A stretch of DNA of 64,000 nt, taken from contig CABUIO010000001.1 of the NCBI GenBank assembly GCA_902491625.1, forward strand, positions 1 to 64,000, given 5' to 3'. A program made the translations under genes and the position numbers. Positions 16,268 to 25,285 of this stretch are shown here, piece by piece; position 1 is the first letter of the stretch; each line of letters starts with the position of its first letter. This DNA is from an uncultured Porphyromonadaceae bacterium. GTDB lineage: Bacteria > Bacteroidota > Bacteroidia > Bacteroidales > Muribaculaceae. The notes under the pieces were generated by a model, which saw only the letters and a list, made by a program, of their open reading frames with translations, was not told the DNA's origin and searched no databases.

Positions 16268-16732
16268 ATGAAACACAACAACTTCCGCAGGCATTTACCC
16301 TGCAAATTCGCGGCCATAACACTCGCTATCCTCGCCATCGGATTCTCCTCATGCAGCGACAACAAGATGCCCGAGGTGCAGCTCGGATTCAAGGAAACGG
16401 GAGGGATCGACAAAGATGGCATAATCAATATCTGCAATGGCGACACCCTATCAATCGACGAGGTATATGTCGTTACAGACCAAAGCACTCCCTCGACCAC
16501 AATATTCCGCACGGACTACTATTGGGACAACGTCTGGATCGGACAGAGAATTATGCCTCCTTTCGGCTATAGATTTCTCATTGACGTCAACCGCACCGGT
16601 ATGCACACCCTGACGCTATTCAACGTTGTAGGAGCCAATGGCTATTCGCTCACGAACTGCGTTACTACAATTCCCGTCTATGTGCATCCGGAAGGCACAG
16701 ACCTGACGACGACGGCATACGATACAAAATAA
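16268..16732 (+). CDS. Putative lipoprotein of unknown function
   Basis: 154 residues. An N-terminal signal peptide with an unusually long basic n-region (MKHNNFRRHLPCKF) ends at lipobox GFSSC, C29. The mature part, about 125 residues, looks all-beta, with segments such as LSIDEVYVVTD and GMHTLTLFNVVG and an Ig-like feel (a single domain). I do not recognise a family. It is a single gene between the Crp-type regulator (divergent) and tonB (convergent). Confidence 0.65.
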   Translation: MKHNNFRRHLPCKFAAITLAILAIGFSSCSDNKMPEVQLGFKETGGIDKDGIINICNGDTLSIDEVYVVTDQSTPSTTIFRTDYYWDNVWIGQRIMPPFGYRFLIDVNRTGMHTLTLFNVVGANGYSLTNCVTTIPVYVHPEGTDLTTTAYDTK

Positions 16733-16815
16733 AAAAGAAGCTGCGCCGTAAACACTACGACACAGCCTCATATAAAAGAGAGTAAATAAGTGTTTCTTAT
16801 TTCTGCAGTCAGAAA

Positions 16816-17688
16816 TCAGTGCTGCAGCTTGAAGACTACCGGCAGGTAGAAGTAAGAACGCACGGCTACACCATTGTTCTTACCGGGCTGCCATTTCGGC
16901 ATCTTCTTCACAACGCGGATTGCCTCACGGTCGAGGTCTTTGTCGACACCCTTGGCGATCACAGGATTGGAGATGCTGCCATCTTTCTCTACTGTGAACT
17001 TCACGGTCACACGACCTTCAACGTTGTTCTGCTGAGCAAGCTCGGGATATTTGATGTTGTTGCTGAGCCATTTCATCAGGGCAGCCTGGCCGCCGGGGAA
17101 CTGTGCCTGCTGTTCAACAGCCTCAAAAATCTTCTCGGGCTCCGGTTTCTTGACTACCGGTTCTACCTTGGGAGCGACGGGAGCGACCACGACCTCTTTC
17201 ACCTTGTCGTTGATCTGGGAGATATCAATTTTACCTTCCTGATTAACGGCGCCGATCTGAGCCTCGTTGCTCTGAACCTCCTCGACGGTCTTGACCTCAC
17301 GCTCCTTGTCGACAACGTCTTCAATAGAGATTTCGGTCACCATCTGGGCGGCTACAGCCTCCTCGACCACTTCTTCGGGTTCCTCATATTTGATCTCTTC
17401 GATCTCTTCTTCCTGCTCTTCTTCCTGAGCTTCCTCTACCTGATTGGCAAGAGCGGCCATTTCAGCAGCCTTGGCGAGAGCTTCCTCCTCGGCTTTCTTG
17501 TTGGAATAGCTTGTCCAGCCCCAGATGATGGCGCCGAGCACGAGAAGTCCGGCAACTGTAGCCACGATAGCCACAACATGGCGCTTGGGACTTTTCTTGC
17601 GAAGGTCGTAGGCACCGAACTCCTTGTTCTTGCCTTCAAAGACTAAATCGCGCCATTCCTTAGAAGTCAGATCTATTGATTTTGACAT
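16816..17688 (-). CDS. tonB: TonB energy-transducing protein
   Basis: 290 residues. A cytoplasmic N-terminal stretch (LTSKEWRDLVFEGKNKEFGA, then YDLRKKSPKRH) leads into one transmembrane helix at about 38-60. A long Glu-rich and Pro/Lys-containing periplasmic region follows (EEAQEEEQEEEIEEIKYEEP; VVAPVAPKVEPVVKKPEPEK). The C-terminal TonB domain, about 195-290, contains FPGGQAALMKWLSNNIKYPE, VEGRVTVKFTV and MPKWQPGKNNG. It transfers proton-motive energy from ExbB/ExbD to outer-membrane receptors. It is the last gene of the exbB-exbD-exbD-tonB operon. Confidence 0.93.
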   Translation of the reverse strand: MSKSIDLTSKEWRDLVFEGKNKEFGAYDLRKKSPKRHVVAIVATVAGLLVLGAIIWGWTSYSNKKAEEEALAKAAEMAALANQVEEAQEEEQEEEIEEIKYEEPEEVVEEAVAAQMVTEISIEDVVDKEREVKTVEEVQSNEAQIGAVNQEGKIDISQINDKVKEVVVAPVAPKVEPVVKKPEPEKIFEAVEQQAQFPGGQAALMKWLSNNIKYPELAQQNNVEGRVTVKFTVEKDGSISNPVIAKGVDKDLDREAIRVVKKMPKWQPGKNNGVAVRSYFYLPVVFKLQH

Positions 17689-17723
17689 AATCTTTCAATT
17701 TTAAAAGGTTAATAAATCTAACA

Positions 17724-18470
17724 TCATTTACCTGCCGGTTTACGACGCAAATAGTCCTTAAGAAGAATCGAGTCATTGTGGTTAAGAGTCTCGATCTGAT
17801 AGCGTGCGATACTGTTGATCTGCATCTCGTCAAGCAGACTTACCACAGCGCCGTAAGGAGCCTGGTCGGTAGCTTTGATGATGACAACAGGTTTCTTTTC
17901 AATCTTGTTTTCAGTGTCGCGCAGAATCTTGTCGACTTCGTTGTCAAACGTAGCCTGATCGATCTGTTTGTTCTTAAACTTGTCCTTCTGCTCCTTGACC
18001 AGCTTGAGTGTCTCGGCATTTTTCTTTTCGAGCACCTTGCGGATCACGGCTTTGGGATCGGACTCGGAGAAATTGAGCTTTTCGCCCTGTGAGAGGCTGA
18101 AAGCATCGTTCTCGATGACCTTGACGCCATTGGTCTCGTCGGCCTTTCCTTCGTAGTAGTAAAGCATCGGGACACGCGCGCCGGATGTGGTGTCGGCCAC
18201 CTCAGGCTTGTTGGCGAGACGCTTCGCATCGACAATGATGGTGAGGGCGTCGCTTGTAGCGGCCTGGTTCATCTGAGTCTTGTCGAGCTTCTTGTTGGAA
18301 GGGAGGGCGATGTTGATGGTCTGGGTCTTGATCATCGTGGTACAAAGCATGAAGAAGGTGATGAGCAACATGTTCATGTCGACCATCGGCGTGAAGTCCA
18401 CGCGAATTGTCATTTTTTTCTGGTGGCTCTTGCCTTTGCCGTTGCCACCGCCTGATTCTATCTGTGCCAT
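17724..18470 (-). CDS. exbD: ExbD/TolR biopolymer transport protein, second paralogue
   Basis: 248 residues. A short cytoplasmic N-terminus ending KKMTIRVDFTPMVDMNMLLI leads into a single transmembrane segment (LLITFFMLCTTMI) with the conserved proton-path aspartate in PMVDMN. A periplasmic domain longer than in classical ExbD follows, with an inserted helical stretch rich in Lys and Glu (LVKEQKDKFKNKQIDQATFD) and the ending PYGAVVSLLDEMQINSIARY. It is 6 nt from the other exbD. Two non-identical ExbD copies per operon are common in Bacteroidales and may form a heterodimer. Confidence 0.92.
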   Translation of the reverse strand: MAQIESGGGNGKGKSHQKKMTIRVDFTPMVDMNMLLITFFMLCTTMIKTQTINIALPSNKKLDKTQMNQAATSDALTIIVDAKRLANKPEVADTTSGARVPMLYYYEGKADETNGVKVIENDAFSLSQGEKLNFSESDPKAVIRKVLEKKNAETLKLVKEQKDKFKNKQIDQATFDNEVDKILRDTENKIEKKPVVIIKATDQAPYGAVVSLLDEMQINSIARYQIETLNHNDSILLKDYLRRKPAGK

Positions 18471-18476
18471 CTTTCC

Positions 18477-19193
18477 TTATTCTTCTTCAGTCTTTAGAGT
18501 AGTAACCAAGGTAAACTTGTTCTTACCGATGGTCTGCATATTGTCCATCACCATGTGGACGATCTCGTAGGGGGTGTTCTGGTCGGCCTTGAGAGCGAAA
18601 CCTGTACCCTTGCTGATAGCTGCCTTCAGGCTGTCGTTGCCGGTCTTGGAGATGGCCTCGATCCACATCTGGAACTCCGTGCGACGCTGTGCGGCCTTGT
18701 CGGCCTCGGTCTGAGTGTTGATGGGGATACCGGCCTGCTTACCGGGGAGCTTACCTGTGAGCCACTGATCCTGCATCTCGGGCTTCATGTTGAGGAACTC
18801 GGGCATGTCCTTGAAAGGAACACCGAAAGAGCCAAGTTTGGCAAACGACTCAAGCTGAGCTTTGGTAAACTGGATGTCGGTATTCTTTCTTTCGTTGTAG
18901 ATATTGGCCATGTCCTTGAGGAGCTCCTTACGCATGGAGTCGTTGGAGTAGTCCTTTGAGGTGTCGTTGTTCATCGTGAGGAACACACGACCCTCGGGGG
19001 TGAGCAGTATCTGTGTCACATTGTTCATTGGCATGACCTTCTGCGAAACCGAAGGAGGTGTCGTAGGCTGATAAGGTTCTTTTGCCAGGAACGTGGAAGT
19101 CAACATGAAGAAGGTCAGCAGAAGCACGGTCACGTCGCTCATCGCGGTCATATCGATGAACGTGCTCTTTTTGTTTTGTTTTACTCTTCCCAT
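18477..19193 (-). CDS. exbD: ExbD/TolR biopolymer transport protein, first paralogue
   Basis: 238 residues. The N-terminus KKSTFIDMTAMSDVTVLLLT contains the conserved aspartate, followed by one transmembrane helix (VTVLLLTFFMLTSTFL) and a periplasmic domain ending TPYEIVHMVMDNMQTIGKNK. A roughly 90-residue insertion separates two halves of the periplasmic fold. With ExbB it forms the proton channel that drives TonB. It is encoded 50 nt after exbB and 6 nt before the second exbD. Confidence 0.92.
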   Translation of the reverse strand: MGRVKQNKKSTFIDMTAMSDVTVLLLTFFMLTSTFLAKEPYQPTTPPSVSQKVMPMNNVTQILLTPEGRVFLTMNNDTSKDYSNDSMRKELLKDMANIYNERKNTDIQFTKAQLESFAKLGSFGVPFKDMPEFLNMKPEMQDQWLTGKLPGKQAGIPINTQTEADKAAQRRTEFQMWIEAISKTGNDSLKAAISKGTGFALKADQNTPYEIVHMVMDNMQTIGKNKFTLVTTLKTEEE

Positions 19194-19243
19194 ATTGCTA
19201 TGAACGTTTTATCGGTTAATGAATTAATCAATCTTCCCGCGGA

Positions 19244-20110
19244 TTAGTGAGTAGCTGAGAATGTAGCCACGATGGAGAAGCCGACTTCGTCGATAGCGTA
19301 GGTCAGGTTGTCGATCTTGTTGGTGTAGAAGTTATAGGAGATAACGGCCAGAGCACCGGTGGCGATACCGGTAGCGGTGTTGATAAGGGCCTCGGAGATA
19401 CCTGTTGACAGCTGGGTAGCGTCAGGAGCACCGGACTGAGCAAGAGCCTGGAAGGACTTGATCATACCGAGCACAGTACCGAGAAGTCCGACGAGGGTAC
19501 CGAGAGTGGTCAGGGTAGCCACGATGGGGAGGTTCTGCTGGAGTGAAGGCATCTCAAGAGCTGTAGCCTCCTCGACCTCATTGCGGAGGATGGTGAGTTT
19601 CTGCTCTTTGGAGAGGACTGTGTTGGCATCCATCTCTTTGTATTTCACGAGGACAGCGTGTACGACAGCTGCTACGGAGCCGCGCTGCTTCTTGCAACGA
19701 GCCATGGCTGCGTCGATGCGGCCTGCTGCGAGATCCTGCTTGGTGTCGAGCACGAACTTGGCGACACTGCCTTTACCCTTTGCGGAAGAGAGTGCGAACC
19801 AGCGCTCGATGGAGAGAACGATCACGGTGAAGAGAAGTGTGATCAGGATAGGAACGATGATACCGCCCTTGTAAATGGTACCCCAATAGTTCAGAGGATG
19901 TCCGTTCACGGGATCGTTGCCTTCGAAGTTGCTCTCGGCGCCCATCACGAAGAGGAACAGGCATACAGCCAGAACTGCGCAGATTACGATTACGAGAAAT
20001 GCGGCGCCAATTCCCTTGACGTTGCTGATTTTCTCATCCTTCTTGGGTTTGACAGAAGGTTTGGACTTAACTACCTGTGCGGGAGCAGCTCCATTGGTCT
20101 TTGTTTCCAT
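19244..20110 (-). CDS. exbB: ExbB/TolQ/MotA proton channel protein
   Basis: 288 residues. A Lys-rich cytoplasmic head (VVKSKPSVKPKKDEKISN) precedes transmembrane segments at about 33-55, 83-103, 198-222 and 240-260. The signature VATLTTLGTLVGLLGTVLGM followed by FQALAQSGAPDATQLSTGIS is the TolQ/ExbB core. It assembles the ring in which ExbD sits. It is first of four cotranscribed genes and is preceded by a consensus promoter with a leader of about 120 nt. Confidence 0.93.
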   Translation of the reverse strand: METKTNGAAPAQVVKSKPSVKPKKDEKISNVKGIGAAFLVIVICAVLAVCLFLFVMGAESNFEGNDPVNGHPLNYWGTIYKGGIIVPILITLLFTVIVLSIERWFALSSAKGKGSVAKFVLDTKQDLAAGRIDAAMARCKKQRGSVAAVVHAVLVKYKEMDANTVLSKEQKLTILRNEVEEATALEMPSLQQNLPIVATLTTLGTLVGLLGTVLGMIKSFQALAQSGAPDATQLSTGISEALINTATGIATGALAVISYNFYTNKIDNLTYAIDEVGFSIVATFSATH

Positions 20111-20232
20111 AAATAGAAAAATAATTAGTTAATGATTATTAAGATGTTAAATATTAGTTGCAGGGTTAACTCGGTTGTTGGATTTATGCAGTGCCGCGTG
20201 CCAACGAGCCACGGCTCAAAATCTCGCAACGG

Positions 20233-20262
20233 CAAAATTACATAATTTCATCCGAAATTCAA
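20233..20262 (-). promoter_or_regulatory. Promoter of exbB-exbD-exbD-tonB
   Basis: TTG-N19-TAATTTTG on the minus strand. It implies a 5' leader of about 120 nt with small GC-rich hairpins. Confidence 0.65.
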
Positions 20263-20306
20263 TGTCCCGATACTGTTTTTTTGTTTTTTTAGCTTCAATT
20301 CAGAGT

Positions 20307-20346
20307 TCCGGCCTCTCCGCCTCAACGATGAGGCGGAGAGATGCCG
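20307..20346 (-). terminator. Hairpin after pgk
   Basis: A perfect 11-bp stem, CTCTCCGCCTC with GAGGCGGAGAG, loop AACGAT, extended outward by CCGG pairs. It lies about 45 nt past the pgk stop. No T tract follows on the minus strand, so termination may need Rho or may be weak. Confidence 0.6.
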
Positions 20347-20389
20347 GAGTCTTTAATTCAGTCTTTCGGAATTGTCTTTCAAAGGGTTA

Positions 20390-21640
20390 TCAGCCCTTGA
20401 TAGCTGCGATTCCGGGAAGTGTCTTGCCTTCGATGGCTTCGAGGAGAGCGCCGCCGCCTGTGCTGACATAGCTTACGCTGTCGGCCAGACCGAACTTGTT
20501 GACGCATGCCACGGAGTCGCCGCCGCCCACGAGGGAGAAGGCGCCGTTGTCGGTTGCCTCGACGATGGCGTCTGCGATGGCGCGGGAGCCTGCGGTGAAG
20601 TTGTCAAACTCGAACACGCCGGCGGGACCGTTCCAGAGGATCGTCTTGGCGGGAAGGATAGCATCGCGGAAGAGCTTGCGTGTCTCAGGACCGGCGTCAA
20701 GGCCTTCCCATCCGTCGGGAATGTCGTTGGCGGGGCACACCATTGTGTTGGCGTCGTTGGAGAAATCGTCGGCGGCCACGCAGTCGGTGCCGAGCACGAG
20801 ATTCACGCCCTTCTCCTTAGCTTTCTTGATGATGTCGAGCGCGAGGTCGAGTTTGTCGTCCTCGCAGATCGACTTGCCGATCTTGCCGCCCTGAGCCTTT
20901 GCGAAGGTATATGTCATGCCGCCGCAGAGGATGAGGTTGTCCACCTTGTCCATCAGGTTTTCGATGATGCCGATCTTTGTCGACACTTTCGAACCGCCCA
21001 TGATGGCTGTGAAGGGACGCTTGATGTCGCTGAGGATGTTGTCTACAGCCTTGACCTCTTTCTCCATCAGATAGCCGAGCATCTTGTTGTCGGCGTCGAA
21101 ATAGTCGGCGACAACGGCTGTGGAAGCGTGCTTGCGGTGAGCAGTGCCGAATGCGTCGTTCACATAGACGTCGCCATAGCTCGCGAGCTTCTTTGCGAAC
21201 TCTTTCTGACGCTCCTTCATCTCTTTCTTTGCGGCGTCATAGCCGGGATCGGCCTTGTCGATGCCCACGGGCTTGCCCTCCTCCTCGGGATAGAAGCGGA
21301 GGTTCTCAAGCAGAAGGACCTCTCCGGGCTTGAGATTCTTGACAGCCTCGTCGGCGTTGGCACAGTCGGGAGCGAATTTCACATCGCGGCCGAGGGCCTT
21401 GGCGACATCCTCGCGGATCTGGCCGAGGCTGAACTTCATGTTCACCTTGCCTTTGGGCTTGCCCATATGCGACATGAGGATAAGGCTTCCGCCGTCCTTG
21501 AGTATTCTTTCGAGAGTGGGAAGCGCGCCGCGGATACGTGTGTCGTCGGTCACTTTGCCGTTCTCATCCAAAGGCACATTGAAATCCACGCGCACGATGG
21601 CTTTCTTGCCTGCGAAATTGTAATTGTCTATTGTAGCCAT
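20390..21640 (-). CDS. pgk: Phosphoglycerate kinase
   Basis: 416 residues. It makes ATP from 1,3-bisphosphoglycerate in glycolysis. The N-terminal substrate site reads [20 protein letters not shown], with [10 protein letters not shown] near residue 58 and [11 protein letters not shown] near 160. The hinge and nucleotide half carry [38 protein letters not shown] and the C-terminal GGGDSVACV. Length is normal. It is a single-gene unit with its own promoter 79 nt upstream and a hairpin downstream. Confidence 0.96.
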   Translation of the reverse strand: MATIDNYNFAGKKAIVRVDFNVPLDENGKVTDDTRIRGALPTLERILKDGGSLILMSHMGKPKGKVNMKFSLGQIREDVAKALGRDVKFAPDCANADEAVKNLKPGEVLLLENLRFYPEEEGKPVGIDKADPGYDAAKKEMKERQKEFAKKLASYGDVYVNDAFGTAHRKHASTAVVADYFDADNKMLGYLMEKEVKAVDNILSDIKRPFTAIMGGSKVSTKIGIIENLMDKVDNLILCGGMTYTFAKAQGGKIGKSICEDDKLDLALDIIKKAKEKGVNLVLGTDCVAADDFSNDANTMVCPANDIPDGWEGLDAGPETRKLFRDAILPAKTILWNGPAGVFEFDNFTAGSRAIADAIVEATDNGAFSLVGGGDSVACVNKFGLADSVSYVSTGGGALLEAIEGKTLPGIAAIKG

Positions 21641-21718
21641 TTATGTAGCTGTTATTTGGGTTTAATGTATCTTTTACGTCTGTCTCCTCGACAGGAGCGC
21701 ATAATCTCTATTCAAACG

Positions 21719-21749
21719 CAAAGTTAAATCATTTGGGGCAGAAATCAAA
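21719..21749 (-). promoter_or_regulatory. Promoter of pgk
   Basis: TTTG-N19-TAACTTTG on the minus strand. It leaves a leader of about 75 nt and is back-to-back with the box at 21769. Confidence 0.75.
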
Positions 21750-21768
21750 ACATAATCGAAAGATTTTG

Positions 21769-21776
21769 TAATTTTG
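21769..21776 (+). promoter_or_regulatory. -7 box for the kinase-RapZ/MurU operon
   Basis: TAATTTTG, about 95 nt before the ATG at 21872. The leader carries two 13-nt direct repeats (GACTCTCCTCTTA at 21819 and 21837) and two copies of TATGCACAC (21854 and 21871). The second copy supplies the start codon and the first offers an out-of-frame ATG. Confidence 0.5.
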
Positions 21777-21871
21777 CAGCCGTTGGAAATGACGCACGGG
21801 ACGCGGACTCTGACAGCCGACTCTCCTCTTATATATGACTCTCCTCTTAATATTATGCACACGACCATTTT

Positions 21872-23299
21872 ATGCACACAACCGGAAACGACATCAAGGC
21901 TCTTGAAAAGCTTTTCTCCGACACATTTAATATTGTGCCGGAAAACATCGCCGCGCTCCCGCAGTCGGGAGGCAACCGCCGCTATTACCGCCTTAGCGCT
22001 CCCTCGGTCGGAAGCGTGATCGGCGTCTGCGGCGAAGATCTTCGCGAAAACAGAGCATTCATCTATTTAGACAAGGTCCTTTCGGAGAGCGGCGCGGGCG
22101 TACCCAAGCTACTATCCCGATCCGACGACATGCGATGCTATCTGCAGGAGGATCTCGGCGACACGTCGCTTTTTTCGCTGCTCGGCACCCCGGAAGGTGA
22201 TCGTTTCATGGAGGAGGCCGTACGCGCACTTCCCGCAATTCAGACATGTGACGCAATCGACTGGGCCGAGAAGTCGTTGCAGCCACCGTTCTCCGGGCGT
22301 GGTGTAATGGCCGACCTCAACTATTTCAAATACTGTTTCCTTAAGCCTTGCAGCGTGGATTTCGATGAAGATAGATTGCAGGACGATTTCGAACGGCTAT
22401 GCAAAGACATCGAGTCCGCCACGTCGCATCTTGAAGGATTCATGTACCGCGACTGTCAGAGCCGCAACATCATGATATGCGACGGCAAAGTGCGTTGGAT
22501 TGATTTTCAGGGAGGACGACGCGGTCCCTTGATCTACGATATAGTCTCTATGCTCTGGCAGGCAAAGGCCGGACTTTCCAACGAACGCCGCAGCCAGCTC
22601 CTCGACATTTATTTCGACGCTCTCGCCGGATTCCGCGACTATCCCGCGGAACGCAGCAACAGGGACGTGCCGCTTTTCGCCCTTCTGCGTACGCTCCAGG
22701 TGCTGGGAGCCTACGGATTCCGCGGCCTTGTGGAGCATCGCGCGCACTTCGTCACAAGCATTCCCGCAGCTCTCGGCAATCTCAGCGATCTACTCGACAA
22801 AGGCGCGGCTGACAGCTATCCTACGTTGCGCGAGGTTCTTGAGGCACTATGCATGATAAAAGAGATTTTTGCTACAAATAAAGGTGATGGAAAATTGCAT
22901 GTCGAAGTTTTCAGCTTCAGCTATAAGAAAGGCTACCCCGCTGACTACAGCGGCAACGGGGGAGGCTTCATGTTCGACTGCCGCGCCCTCCATAATCCCG
23001 GACGCTACGACCGCTATAAACCGCTGACAGGCATGAATCAGGAGGTCATCGACTTTCTTGGAGAACGAGGTGAGGTTCAGCCGTTTCTCGCATCGGTGGC
23101 GGCACTCACCGACTCGGCTGTGGAGCGCTACGTGAACCGCGGATTCACACATCTTCAGATCGGATTCGGCTGCACCGGAGGACGCCACAGATCTGTCTAC
23201 TGCGCCGAACACACCGCCGCACATCTTCACGACCTTTTCGGGGACAGGATACACATCACGTTACGCCACAGAGAGCAGCACATAACCAAGGAGCTATAA
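21872..23299 (+). CDS. AmgK-like amino-sugar kinase fused to a RapZ C-terminal domain
   Basis: 475 residues in two parts. Residues 1 to about 325 form an aminoglycoside-phosphotransferase-like kinase. Its catalytic loop YRDCQSRNIM (D194) is followed by WIDFQGGRRGPLIYDIVSML, the same arrangement as in AmgK, which phosphorylates the anomeric carbon of MurNAc and GlcNAc in cell-wall recycling. Residues from about 340 form a domain matching only the C-terminal half of RapZ: VFSFSYKKGYP, FDCRALHNPGRYDRYKPLTG, then the loop GCTGGRHRSVY near 435. In E. coli that domain binds glucosamine-6-phosphate and the small RNA GlmZ. The RapZ N-terminal P-loop domain is absent. A MurU-like gene follows 12 nt later. 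The joint role in amino-sugar recycling with a sensor is inference. Confidence 0.85.
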   Translation: MHTTGNDIKALEKLFSDTFNIVPENIAALPQSGGNRRYYRLSAPSVGSVIGVCGEDLRENRAFIYLDKVLSESGAGVPKLLSRSDDMRCYLQEDLGDTSLFSLLGTPEGDRFMEEAVRALPAIQTCDAIDWAEKSLQPPFSGRGVMADLNYFKYCFLKPCSVDFDEDRLQDDFERLCKDIESATSHLEGFMYRDCQSRNIMICDGKVRWIDFQGGRRGPLIYDIVSMLWQAKAGLSNERRSQLLDIYFDALAGFRDYPAERSNRDVPLFALLRTLQVLGAYGFRGLVEHRAHFVTSIPAALGNLSDLLDKGAADSYPTLREVLEALCMIKEIFATNKGDGKLHVEVFSFSYKKGYPADYSGNGGGFMFDCRALHNPGRYDRYKPLTGMNQEVIDFLGERGEVQPFLASVAALTDSAVERYVNRGFTHLQIGFGCTGGRHRSVYCAEHTAAHLHDLFGDRIHITLRHREQHITKEL

Positions 23300-23311
23300 A
23301 AGGAATTACAG

Positions 23312-24061
23312 ATGAAAGCAATGATACTCGCCGCAGGCCTCGGCACACGACTCAGGCCATGGACACTCTCCCACCCCAAGGCACTCGTGCCTGTAGGCGG
23401 AGTCCCTATGCTTCAGCGCGTAATCTGCCGCCTGCGCGACGACGGATTCGACCGCATAGTGGTCAACGTCCATCATTTCGCATCGCAGATCACCGACTTC
23501 CTCGCTGCCAACGACTTCGGCGTGGATATTGCCGTGAGTGACGAAAGCGGCGAATTGCTCGACACAGGCGGAGGAGTGCTCCATGCCCGCCGGTTTCTCG
23601 CGACAGACGACGCGCCGTTTCTCGTCCACAACGTCGACATACTCTCCACCGCCGACCTTCCGGCATTAATGTCGAGCCACCGACCGGAAAGTGTAGCCAC
23701 ACTCCTCGTGAGCGAGCGCGACTCCTCCCGACGCCTTGTCTTTGACAAAGAAGACGCACTTATGGCATGGCACAACCTCCGCGACGGCGCATGGCGTCCA
23801 GAAGGATATGAGCCGGCACCAACAGATAAAGAGCTGGCATTCAGTGGCATCTACGTGCTCGGCACCGAAGTGCTCGGCTTGATGGAGGCACAGGGATTCT
23901 CAGGACGTTTCCCCATCATGGATTTCTTCCTGCGCAACGCTGCCACCGGAAAGATAAAAGGCTACGCCGACAACCGACTGCAACTGATAGACATAGGAAA
24001 GCCCGAGACATTGTCCCGGGCAAACTGTGGGTTGTTATCTGACAATCAGATTAGCTCTTAG
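23312..24061 (+). CDS. MurU-like sugar-1-phosphate nucleotidyltransferase
   Basis: 249 residues. The nucleotidyltransferase signature MILAAGLGTRLRPWTLSHPK at the N-terminus carries the GxGxRxxP loop and catalytic lysine. VHNVDIL near residue 107 provides the metal-binding aspartate, and FPIMDFF and LIDIGKPETL lie near the C-terminus. Size and sequence fit MurU, which makes UDP-MurNAc from MurNAc-1-phosphate and so bypasses the fosfomycin-sensitive MurA step. Immediate linkage to an AmgK-like kinase supports this over a generic hexose-1-phosphate enzyme, though specificity is unproven. Confidence 0.83.
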   Translation: MKAMILAAGLGTRLRPWTLSHPKALVPVGGVPMLQRVICRLRDDGFDRIVVNVHHFASQITDFLAANDFGVDIAVSDESGELLDTGGGVLHARRFLATDDAPFLVHNVDILSTADLPALMSSHRPESVATLLVSERDSSRRLVFDKEDALMAWHNLRDGAWRPEGYEPAPTDKELAFSGIYVLGTEVLGLMEAQGFSGRFPIMDFFLRNAATGKIKGYADNRLQLIDIGKPETLSRANCGLLSDNQISS

Positions 24062-24081
24062 AACATTCGTAAGAATGGGAA

Positions 24082-24288
24082 TCAAGCTCCGAAGTGGGAA
24101 TGACGCTCATCGTTGATGAGGGAATCCACCTCGCGTTTCTTGACATTGAACTGAAGCACGCAACCGACAATGATAAGGACGATTGCGGCGCCGCCTAACC
24201 ACCATGTCAAAGCCATTCCGGTCGTGAAACATGAAGCCACAAGCAAACCGGCTCCGATGGTGTAGAAAATAATTGATAATGCTTTCAT
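24082..24288 (-). CDS. Small two-helix membrane protein
   Basis: 68 residues. There are two hydrophobic helices at about 4-22 and 26-47, then a charged tail (VKKREVDSLINDERHSHFGA). I do not recognise a family. It converges with the MurU-like gene (21 nt between stops) and lies 172 nt beyond pyrF on the same strand. The 172-nt gap shows no clear promoter, so it could be a distal member of the prfA-pyrF unit. Confidence 0.6.
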   Translation of the reverse strand: MKALSIIFYTIGAGLLVASCFTTGMALTWWLGGAAIVLIIVGCVLQFNVKKREVDSLINDERHSHFGA

Positions 24289-24460
24289 AATATCAAAATT
24301 AAAGAGTGAAACTTAATTATCCAACAGAACGAGCAGTATGAATCGACTTCTTTATCTCGCTCTTTATCTGTATAACAATCCTTCACTCAAATAGATTACA
24401 CCACGGCCTTATTTAACACTCTTTTCTATATTCTTACGAATGGCAGTTCAATCTTCGATT

Positions 24461-25285
24461 TTAGCGGAGGGTGGAGAGGAGGGTTGCCATCTGGGACTGA
24501 AGCTTGGCGGCTTCGCGGGCGGCGGCTTCGGCGAAGTCTTTGCCGGAGGAGGCATAGATGATGCCGCGCGAGGAGTTGACGAGGAGCCCGCACTCTTTGG
24601 TCATGCCGTAGCGGCACACTTCCTCAAGGCTGCCGCCCTGTGCGCCGACGCCGGGGACGAGCAGGAAATTGTCGGGCGCGACCTTTCGGATGTCCTCAAA
24701 CATGCGGCCTTGTGTGGCACCGACCACGTACATCATCTCGTCGGGTCCGGCCCACTGCGAGGATGTGCGGATGACGCGTTCCCAGAGAGGCATGCCTTCC
24801 TCATCGTGGATAAACTGGAAATCGTGCGATCCCTTGTTACTTGTGAGCGCGAGCAGAACCACCCATTTGCCTTCGTAGCCGAGGAAGGGTGTGACGGAAT
24901 CCTCGCCCATGTAGGGTGCGACGGTGAGCGCGTCGACATCCATCTTCTCAAAGAATCCGCGGGCGTAGAGCTTGGAAGTGTTGCCTATGTCGCCGCGCTT
25001 GGCGTCGGCAATGATGAAATGGTCGGGATATGTCTCCTTAAGGTATGACACGGTCATGTCGAAAGCCTCCATGCCCTCGACACCCTCGCATTCATAGAAA
25101 GCGAGATTTGGCTTGTAGGCCACGCAATAAGGTGCTGTGGCGTCGATGATCGCCTTGTTGAATTCAAAGATGCGGTTTTCGCTATCTTTCAGATGCTCGG
25201 GGAGTTTCTTGACGTCGGTATCCAGACCCACGCAGAGGAAACTTTTGCGCGAGAAGATGTTTTCGATAAGCTGTTGGCGTGTCAT
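24461..25285 (-). CDS. pyrF: Orotidine 5'-phosphate decarboxylase, type 2
   Basis: 274 residues, the longer subfamily. It converts OMP to UMP in the last step of pyrimidine synthesis. The active-site segment [18 protein letters not shown] near residue 92 supplies the catalytic Asp-Lys-Asp network. [17 protein letters not shown] at the N-terminus and [10 protein letters not shown] near residue 212 bind phosphate. Its ATG overlaps the prfA stop by 4 nt, so the two are translationally linked. Confidence 0.94.
   Translation of the reverse strand: MTRQQLIENIFSRKSFLCVGLDTDVKKLPEHLKDSENRIFEFNKAIIDATAPYCVAYKPNLAFYECEGVEGMEAFDMTVSYLKETYPDHFIIADAKRGDIGNTSKLYARGFFEKMDVDALTVAPYMGEDSVTPFLGYEGKWVVLLALTSNKGSHDFQFIHDEEGMPLWERVIRTSSQWAGPDEMMYVVGATQGRMFEDIRKVAPDNFLLVPGVGAQGGSLEEVCRYGMTKECGLLVNSSRGIIYASSGKDFAEAAAREAAKLQSQMATLLSTLR

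Noticed and set aside
20372..21727. 451-residue open frame opposite pgk
   Set aside because: Mirror frame of a highly biased gene; the minus strand encodes full-length phosphoglycerate kinase.
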